In this document: one piece after another, positions 6,142-10,244 of the stretch
Layout: every line of letters begins with the position of its first letter
Position numbering within the stretch: position 1 is the stretch's first letter
Assembly: GCA_027451305.1 (NCBI GenBank)
Contig: DAIDJQ010000062.1
Location: forward strand, 1 to 10,244
DNA length: 10,244 nucleotides
Direction of reading: 5' to 3'
Source of the DNA: Cellulomonas sp.
GTDB taxonomy: Bacteria > Actinomycetota > Actinomycetes > Actinomycetales > Cellulomonadaceae
Made by a program: the position numbers and the translations under genes
The notes under the pieces: generated by a model
Told to the model about the DNA's origin: nothing
Database searches by the model: none
The model's input: the letters and a program-made list of their open reading frames with translations, nothing else

Positions 6142-6173
6142 GTCGGCGGGTCGGCTCGCGCCGGCCCGTCGGC
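6142..6173 (+). terminator. Directional hairpin terminator after the OsmC operon
   Basis: Positions 6142-6155 (GTCGGCGGGTCGGC) pair with 6160-6173 to form an uninterrupted 14-bp stem with the tetraloop TCGC. Three of the pairs are G-U wobbles in the plus-strand RNA (6143/6172, 6146/6169, 6151/6164). In the minus-strand RNA these become A-C mismatches, so the structure is much stronger for the plus-strand transcript. It starts six bases after the stop codon at 6135 and ends at the base before the convergent gene's stop codon. No T-tract follows. Confidence 0.6.
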
Positions 6174-7166
6174 TCACCAGCGGTAGTGGACGTGCTCCCG
6201 GATGCGCTCGTCGTACACGTCCCGCAGCGCGTCGAGCGTCTCGGTGCCCAGCGACGGCACGTCGGCGGCGCGGGCGTTGGCCTTGGCCTGGGCCGGCGTG
6301 CGGGCACCAGGGATCACGACGGACACACCGGGCTGGTCGATGACCCAGCGCAGCGCCAGCTGCGCCGTCGTCGCGCTCGGCGGCGTGAGCGTCGCCACCT
6401 CGCGGGCGGCGGCGACCCCCACCTCGTAGGGGACTCCGGAGAACGTCTCGCCGACGTCGAACGCCTCGCCGTGGCGGTTGTAGCTGCGGTGGTCGTTCGC
6501 GGCGAACTGCGTCGTCTCGTCGTACCGGCCGGAGAGCAGCCCCGACGCCAGCGGGACCCGCGCGATGATGCCGACGCCCGCCTCGATCGCCGCCGGCAGC
6601 ACCCGCTCCAGCGGCTTGCGCCGGAACACGTTGAGGATGATCTGCACGGTGGCGACGTTGGGCCGGGCGATCGCCGCGAGCGCCTCCTCGACGGTCTCCA
6701 CCGAGACGCCGTAGGCCGCGACCCGCTTCTCCTCGACGAGGGTGTCCAGGTCGTCGTAGGTCTGCTCGCGGAGCAGCACCTCGGTCGGCGGGCAGTGCAG
6801 CTGGACCAGGTCGAGGACGTCGGTGCGGAGGTTCTCCCGGGACCGGTCGGTCCAGCGCCGGTACGCGTCAAGGGTGTACGCGCCGGCCACGTGCGGGTTG
6901 GCGCGGCGGCCCATCTTCGTCGCCACGGTCAGGCCCGACGACGCGCCGCCGCGGCTCGCGACGAACCGTCCGACCAGCCGCTCCGAGCGCCCGTCGCCGT
7001 ACACGTCCGCCGTGTCGAGCATCGTCACGCCGGAGTCGACGGCGGCCGCGAGGACGCCGAGCGCGACGTCCTCACCGACCTCGCCCCAGTCGCCACCCAG
7101 CTGCCAGCAGCCCAGTCCCACCACGGACACGTCACGGCCGGTACGGCCCAGGACCCGGTGCTCCAT
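6174..7166 (-). CDS. Aldo/keto reductase
   Basis: 330 residues, standard for the NADPH-dependent aldo/keto reductase family, which reduces aldehydes and ketones in the cytoplasm. The catalytic tetrad is visible: Asp51 and Tyr56 in 'DTADVYGDG', Lys84 in 'ATKMG' and His124 in 'LVQLHCPP'. The C-terminal cofactor motif 'VIPGARTPAQAKAN' is present. The opening 'LGRTGRDVSVVGLGCWQLGG' is typical of the YhdN/Tas-like branch. The true substrate is unknown. The frame remains open for 129 codons upstream but that part lies antisense to the SRPBCC gene. The ATG at 7164-7166 fits the family N-terminus exactly and has TAGGGT seven bases before it. It is divergent from the SRPBCC gene (33 bp apart) and convergent with the OsmC operon. 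Confidence 0.92.
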   Translation of the reverse strand: MEHRVLGRTGRDVSVVGLGCWQLGGDWGEVGEDVALGVLAAAVDSGVTMLDTADVYGDGRSERLVGRFVASRGGASSGLTVATKMGRRANPHVAGAYTLDAYRRWTDRSRENLRTDVLDLVQLHCPPTEVLLREQTYDDLDTLVEEKRVAAYGVSVETVEEALAAIARPNVATVQIILNVFRRKPLERVLPAAIEAGVGIIARVPLASGLLSGRYDETTQFAANDHRSYNRHGEAFDVGETFSGVPYEVGVAAAREVATLTPPSATTAQLALRWVIDQPGVSVVIPGARTPAQAKANARAADVPSLGTETLDALRDVYDERIREHVHYRW

Positions 7167-7173
7167 GCGGCCG

Positions 7174-7179
7174 ACCCTA
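7174..7179 (-). promoter_or_regulatory. Candidate leaderless -10 (TAGGGT) for the aldo/keto reductase
   Basis: On the minus strand TAGGGT is followed by seven bases (CGGCCGC) and the ATG. With only 33 bp to the divergent ATG, its -35 would have to fall at the very start of the neighbouring gene. The hexamer also contains GGTAGGG, which might serve as a poor ribosome site instead. The small palindrome CCTCG-GG-CGAGG at 7180-7191 lies directly upstream, and on the other strand GAGGAT ends six bases before the SRPBCC gene's ATG. Confidence 0.4.
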
Positions 7180-7199
7180 CCTCGGGCGAGGATCGACCC

Positions 7200-7673
7200 A
7201 TGGAGCGCGAAGCAGTGGTGACCAAGCGCCTGCCCGGGTCCGCCCAGCAGGTGTGGGACGCGGTGACCGACGCCCGCAACCACGCGGACTGGATACCCCT
7301 GACCCGGGTGAGCACCGACGGCCCCCCCGGCGTGGGACAGCGGATCGAGGCGGTGTCCGGGCCCGGCGCGCGGCACGGCTGGCCCGGCGTGGTCGACCGG
7401 ATGCGGGTGGAGCGGTACGACCCGCCGGAGACGGGCCGGCCCGGCATCGCCGTCTTCCGGAAGGTCGGGCCCGTGATGCACGGGACGGCGACGATCGTCG
7501 TCGTGCCCGACGGGCCGGACCGGGCCGTGCTGCGCTGGTCGGAGCGGGTGCACCTCGCCGGGCCGCTGCCCGCCGCGTGGACGTCCGCACTGCTCGCCCC
7601 GGTGTTCGACGGGATGCTGAGGATCGCCCTCAAGCAGGCCGCCCGCACAACAGATCGACGCAGTGCAGGCTGA
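7200..7673 (+). CDS. SRPBCC-fold (START/Bet v1-like) protein
   Basis: 157 residues, the normal size for single-domain SRPBCC proteins. These have a deep hydrophobic pocket and act as cyclases, ligand carriers or stress proteins. The family-like opening is clear: 'VVTKRLPGSAQQVWDAVTDARNHADWIPLTRV' (residues 6-37), with 'VGQRIEAVSGPG' and 'ATIVVVPDGPDRAVLRWSERV' as later strands and a long C-terminal helix ('AAWTSALLAPVFDGMLRIALKQAAR'). The ligand cannot be guessed. GAGGATC six to seven bases before the ATG could be a ribosome site or part of a leaderless -10. The frame is open far upstream but that is antisense to the reductase. The SRPBCC gene is divergent from the reductase, and the two may share regulation. 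Confidence 0.8.
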   Translation: MEREAVVTKRLPGSAQQVWDAVTDARNHADWIPLTRVSTDGPPGVGQRIEAVSGPGARHGWPGVVDRMRVERYDPPETGRPGIAVFRKVGPVMHGTATIVVVPDGPDRAVLRWSERVHLAGPLPAAWTSALLAPVFDGMLRIALKQAARTTDRRSAG

Positions 7674-7827
7674 TCGCGCAACGGATCGCGTGCCGACGGC
7701 AAGCGAATGGCACCCGTGTCAGCGGCCCTCGCCTCGTACCCTCGCAGTGGACCCGCGACGAGGCGGCCCGCCCGACCGCACCCCGGGACCGGCACCCCCG
7801 GCCCGCACCAGACCGCCGAGGAGCACC
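7674..7827 (+). promoter_or_regulatory. Upstream region of the arginine/ornithine operon
   Basis: This 154-bp gap holds no gene. A TACCCT hexamer at 7737-7742 could be a -10, though no good -35 is seen 16-18 bp before it. An 8-bp perfect inverted repeat, CGCCTCGT (7730-7737) and ACGAGGCG (7758-7765), brackets that hexamer and the probable start point. Further upstream are an 11-bp palindrome TGCCGACGGCA (7691-7701) and GATCGCG repeated at 7672-7678 and 7684-7690, the first copy overlapping the SRPBCC stop codon. These could bind a regulator. A ribosome site GAGGAG (7818-7823) precedes the ATG at 7828 by four bases. No terminator for the SRPBCC gene is evident, so some read-through is possible. 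Confidence 0.3.
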
Positions 7828-8655
7828 ATGACCACGCATGCGCCCGGAGCCACCCCCCGTCGCTACCTCATGTGCGAGCCGACGTACTACACGGTGTCGT
7901 ACGAGATCAACCCGTGGATGCACAAGGACCGGCCGACCGAGACCGACGTGGCCGTGCGGCAGTGGCGTCGGCTGCGGGATGCCTACCTGGACCTCGGCCA
8001 CACCGTGGAGCAGATCGACCCGATCCCCGGCCTGCCGGACATGGTCTACGCGGCCAACGGCGCCACCGTGGTGGACGGCGTCGTCTACTCGGCACGTTTC
8101 CGCTACCCCGAGCGGCAGCCGGAGGGTCCCGCGTACCAGAAGTGGTTCGCCGACCGCGGGTTCGTCACGCACACCGCCGCGCGGATCAACGAGGGCGAGG
8201 GCGACATGCTGGTCGCCGGGCGGCTGGTCCTGGCGGGCACCGGGTTCCGCACCGAGCGCGCCGCGCACGCGGAGGCGCAGGAGCTGTTCGGCCACCCCGT
8301 GATCTCGCTGGAGCTGGTGGACCCGCACTACTACCACCTGGACACGGCCCTCGCGGTGATCAGCTCCGACCCTGCCGACCCGCAGGTGGCGTACTACCCG
8401 CCGGCGTTCTCCTCCGGGTCGCGGGCCGTGCTGGAGCAGCTGTTCCCCGACGCGGTGCTCGCCACCGAGCGGGACGCCGAGGCGCTCGGCCTGAACATCG
8501 TGTCCGACGGGCTGCACGTGGTGCATGCACCGGGCGCCGTCGACCTGGCCGCCACGCTGCGCGAGCGCGGGTACCAGACCATCGCCGTGGACACCTCCGA
8601 GCTCCTCAAGGGCGGCGGCGGCGCGAAGTGCTGCACGCTGGAGATCCGGTCCTGA
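7828..8655 (+). CDS. ddaH: DDAH-family amidinohydrolase: dimethylargininase or, more likely, arginine dihydrolase-like
   Basis: 275 residues, cytoplasmic, of the guanidine-modifying pentein fold. Family catalytic residues are visible: His170 in 'DPHYYHLDTAL' and the C-terminal nucleophile in 'KGGGGAKCCTLE' (Cys268 or Cys269). Standard annotation would be dimethylarginine dimethylaminohydrolase (to citrulline plus dimethylamine). However, the motifs 'YEINPWM' (Asn28) and 'PDMVYAANGA' (Asn77) match, with a constant six-residue shift, the Asn22 and Asn71 I recall as diagnostic in cyanobacterial arginine dihydrolase ArgZ/AgrE, which turns arginine into ornithine. The partner gene immediately downstream uses ornithine, which supports that reading. 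The ATG at 7828 is chosen for its GAGGAG site and because the family motif 'RYLMCEPTYY' starts at residue 12. The 55 in-frame codons before it are Pro/Arg-rich and not conserved-looking. Confidence 0.88.
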   Translation: MTTHAPGATPRRYLMCEPTYYTVSYEINPWMHKDRPTETDVAVRQWRRLRDAYLDLGHTVEQIDPIPGLPDMVYAANGATVVDGVVYSARFRYPERQPEGPAYQKWFADRGFVTHTAARINEGEGDMLVAGRLVLAGTGFRTERAAHAEAQELFGHPVISLELVDPHYYHLDTALAVISSDPADPQVAYYPPAFSSGSRAVLEQLFPDAVLATERDAEALGLNIVSDGLHVVHAPGAVDLAATLRERGYQTIAVDTSELLKGGGGAKCCTLEIRS

Positions 8656-8657
8656 CC

Positions 8658-9878
8658 ATGGGCACCGTCGCGGCAACCGGCAGCGCCCTGGCCCCCAACT
8701 ACCACCCGCTGCCCGTGACGATCGCCACCGGCGAGGGCTCGTGGGTGACCGACGTGCACGGCCGGCGCTACCTGGACCTGCTGGCCGCCTACTCCGCGCT
8801 GAACTTCGGGCACCGCCACCCCGCGCTGGTGGCCGCGGCGCACCACCAGCTGGACCGGCTCACGCTGACCTCCCGCGCCTTCGACCACGAGCTGCTCGAG
8901 CCGTTCGCCCGCGCGGTCGCCGGCCTGATCGGACCGCTGCTGGCCGAGCCGAACCCCTTGGTGCTGCCGATGAACACCGGCGCCGAGGCGGTGGAGACGG
9001 CGATCAAGGCCGCACGCAAGTGGGGATACGAGGCGCGCGGGGTGCCGGACGAGCAGGCGACGATCGTCGTCGCCGAGGGCAACTTCCACGGCCGGACGAC
9101 GACGATCGTCTCCTTCTCCGACGACCCCGACGCCCGCCGCGGCTTCGGCCCCTACACGCCGGGGTTCCGGCTGGTCCCGTACGGCGACGCCGAGGCGCTG
9201 CGCGCGGCCGTCGACGAGACGACCGTGGCGGTGCTGCTCGAGCCGATCCAGGGCGAGCAAGGTGTGGTGGTCCCGCCCGACGACTACCTGCCCGCGGTCC
9301 GGGCCACGTGCACCGAGCTCGGGGTGCTGCTCATCGCCGACGAGGTGCAGTCCGGTCTCGGCCGCACCGGCAGCACGTTGGCGTGCGAGCGCTGGGGCGT
9401 CCGGCCGGACCTGGTCACCCTCGGCAAGGCGCTGGGCGGCGGGATCGTCCCCGTGTCGGCGGTGGTGGGCCGGGCCGACGTGCTCGAGGTGCTGACGGCG
9501 GGCACGCACGGCTCGACGTTCGGCGGGAACCCCCTGGCGTGCGCGGTCGGCCTGGCTGTCGTGGACCTGCTCGCCCCGGGGGACCTGCAGCGGCGCGCGC
9601 TCGAGCTGGGGGGCGTGCTGCGCGGGCGGCTGGACGGTCTGGTGGCCGAGGGCCTGCTGGCCCGCGTCCGGACCATCGGGCTGTGGGCCGGGGCGGACGT
9701 GGACGCGTCTCGGCCCGGCGGACCTGCCACCGGCCGCGACCTGGCCGAGCGGCTGCTGGCCCGCGGGGTGCTGGCCAAGGACACGCACGGCGCGACCATC
9801 CGGCTCGCACCACCGCTGACGATCACGGACGAGGACCTGCAGCTCGCCCTCGACCGGCTGGCTGACGCGCTGCGCTGA
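8658..9878 (+). CDS. rocD: Ornithine aminotransferase (ornithine--oxo-acid transaminase)
   Basis: 406 residues, normal for this pyridoxal-phosphate class III aminotransferase, which moves the delta-amino group of ornithine to 2-oxoglutarate to give glutamate semialdehyde. The cofactor lysine is Lys257 ('TLGKALGGG') and the cofactor aspartate is Asp228 ('LLIADEVQSGLGRTG'). Ornithine-specific residues known from human OAT have clear counterparts: Tyr15 ('NYHPLPV'), Tyr45 ('LAAYSALNFGH'), Arg146 ('NFHGRT'), the gating Glu200 ('PIQGEQG') and its partner Arg382 ('IRLAPP'). This makes OAT more likely than acetylornithine or GABA transaminase. The ATG lies two bases after the upstream stop codon and GGAG is too far away, so translation is probably coupled. 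The same frame is open back to 7707 but antisense-like and should be ignored. Together the two genes form an arginine/ornithine breakdown unit. Confidence 0.95.
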   Translation: MGTVAATGSALAPNYHPLPVTIATGEGSWVTDVHGRRYLDLLAAYSALNFGHRHPALVAAAHHQLDRLTLTSRAFDHELLEPFARAVAGLIGPLLAEPNPLVLPMNTGAEAVETAIKAARKWGYEARGVPDEQATIVVAEGNFHGRTTTIVSFSDDPDARRGFGPYTPGFRLVPYGDAEALRAAVDETTVAVLLEPIQGEQGVVVPPDDYLPAVRATCTELGVLLIADEVQSGLGRTGSTLACERWGVRPDLVTLGKALGGGIVPVSAVVGRADVLEVLTAGTHGSTFGGNPLACAVGLAVVDLLAPGDLQRRALELGGVLRGRLDGLVAEGLLARVRTIGLWAGADVDASRPGGPATGRDLAERLLARGVLAKDTHGATIRLAPPLTITDEDLQLALDRLADALR

Positions 9879-9902
9879 GCTCGCGCCCCGCCCGTCAGGC
9901 GG

Positions 9903-10244
9903 TCAGTTGAACTTCACCGCGCCGTAGAGCCAGCCACCGGCGGTCGCGCCGCCCACGGCCATGCTGGAGACGTCGGTGCGCAGCATCTGCGCGTTGTGCG
10001 CGGGCGACCGGGACCACGCACCGACCAGCGCGGAGGCGCTGCCGTTGCTGATGCAGCCGACGATGTTGTCGTAGCCCGAGTGCCAGATGCCGCCGGCGTC
10101 CGCCATGTCCTCCGCGTGCTGCACCAGGATGCCGGAGCGGGACACCGACAGCGACGGCAGCCCGTTGCTCGCGCGGTAGGCGTTGATCGCCGCCCCGATC
10201 GCCCCGACCGACGACTCGGTCCCCGGCGTGCCGACCGGCGCACC
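9903..10244 (-). CDS. CAP/SCP-domain protein, C-terminal part only (cut by window edge)
   Basis: Only the last 113 residues are in the window; the frame is open to the right edge, so the start lies beyond 10244. The visible part begins with a Gly/Thr/Ser linker (GAPVGTPGTESS), then 'IGAAINAYRASNGLPSLSVSRSGILVQHAEDMA', the first helix typical of bacterial CAP (cysteine-rich secretory/PR-1-like) domains. 'IWHSGYDNIVGCI' and 'AWSRSPAHNAQMLRTDVSSMAVGG' follow, matching the conserved His, N-I and 'SPxHxxxM' motifs. It ends in 'WLYGAVKFN'. Such proteins are usually secreted or wall-attached in actinobacteria, and the linker would fit an N-terminal signal or wall-binding module outside the window. 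An internal GTG at 10143-10145 is not the start, since conserved sequence precedes it. Convergent to rocD with a 24-bp gap. Confidence 0.88.
   Translation of the reverse strand, partial: GAPVGTPGTESSVGAIGAAINAYRASNGLPSLSVSRSGILVQHAEDMADAGGIWHSGYDNIVGCISNGSASALVGAWSRSPAHNAQMLRTDVSSMAVGGATAGGWLYGAVKFN

Noticed and set aside
7167..7553. 129-codon upstream extension of the aldo/keto reductase frame
   Set aside because: It lies antisense to the SRPBCC gene and has shadow composition; the family N-terminus begins exactly at the ATG at 7166.
8394..9788. 464-codon minus-strand frame over ddaH/rocD
   Set aside because: Exactly antisense to the well-supported rocD gene, with shadow-like composition rich in Gln, Arg and His.
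9888..9902. Possible terminator hairpin between rocD and the CAP gene (CCGCC/GGCGG)
   Set aside because: Five-bp stem only; such pairs are frequent by chance at this GC content, although the position is plausible.
1..10244. Mobile element, CRISPR, phage defence or biosynthetic gene cluster
   Set aside because: No transposase, integrase, attachment-type repeats, regularly spaced repeats, or nuclease/helicase/synthase domains were seen; composition looks uniform across the window.

Overview
The window is very GC-rich (roughly 70% or more by eye) with dense, short-spaced genes, GTG and TTG starts, actinobacterial -10 hexamers (TAGGGT, TAAGGT) and GC-rich hairpins without T-tracts. Together with the protein style (Ala/Pro-rich tails, long Gly/Ala membrane proteins) this points to a high-GC actinobacterium. 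A Cellulomonas-like member of the Micrococcales is my best guess, but that is inference only. I see no insertion sequences, phage genes, tRNA/rRNA or CRISPR arrays, so this looks like ordinary chromosomal core or near-core sequence.

Layout. Positions 1-119 hold no recognisable gene but carry two tandem hairpins that probably end transcription. Positions 120-2687 (minus strand) encode a large 855-residue membrane protein that starts with TTG behind a strong ribosome binding site. It has a visible internal duplication of its membrane half and a secreted C-terminal part. A 280-bp divergent region separates it from a zinc-type NAD-dependent dehydrogenase (2968-3987, plus), and this region contains a plausible promoter and a perfect 19-bp palindrome. 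Convergent to the dehydrogenase are a 96-residue unknown protein and a four-helix membrane protein (4009-4907, minus), likely one transcript. Divergent from those is an OsmC-like redox protein overlapping by one base with an unknown, possibly EcsC-related membrane protein (4967-6135, plus), ended by a strong directional hairpin. Next come an aldo/keto reductase (6174-7166, minus) and, divergent with only 33 bp between starts, an SRPBCC-fold protein (7200-7673, plus). A two-gene arginine/ornithine module follows (7828-9878, plus): a DDAH-family amidinohydrolase and ornithine aminotransferase RocD. The right edge cuts a CAP/SCP-domain protein (minus).

How the genes fit together. The only clear pathway is the last operon. 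The first enzyme hydrolyses arginine (or a methylated arginine), and RocD converts ornithine to glutamate semialdehyde. Residues in the first enzyme match what I recall of cyanobacterial arginine dihydrolase (arginine to ornithine plus ammonia and CO2) better than a classical dimethylargininase, which would make the pair a direct two-step arginine-to-glutamate-semialdehyde route. The remaining genes look like independent small units. Several divergent gene pairs appear to use -10 hexamers placed 6-7 bases before the ATG, consistent with leaderless mRNAs. I did not find a wholly new system; the items most worth checking are the enzyme identity in the arginine module, the duplicated membrane protein, and the palindrome upstream of the dehydrogenase.
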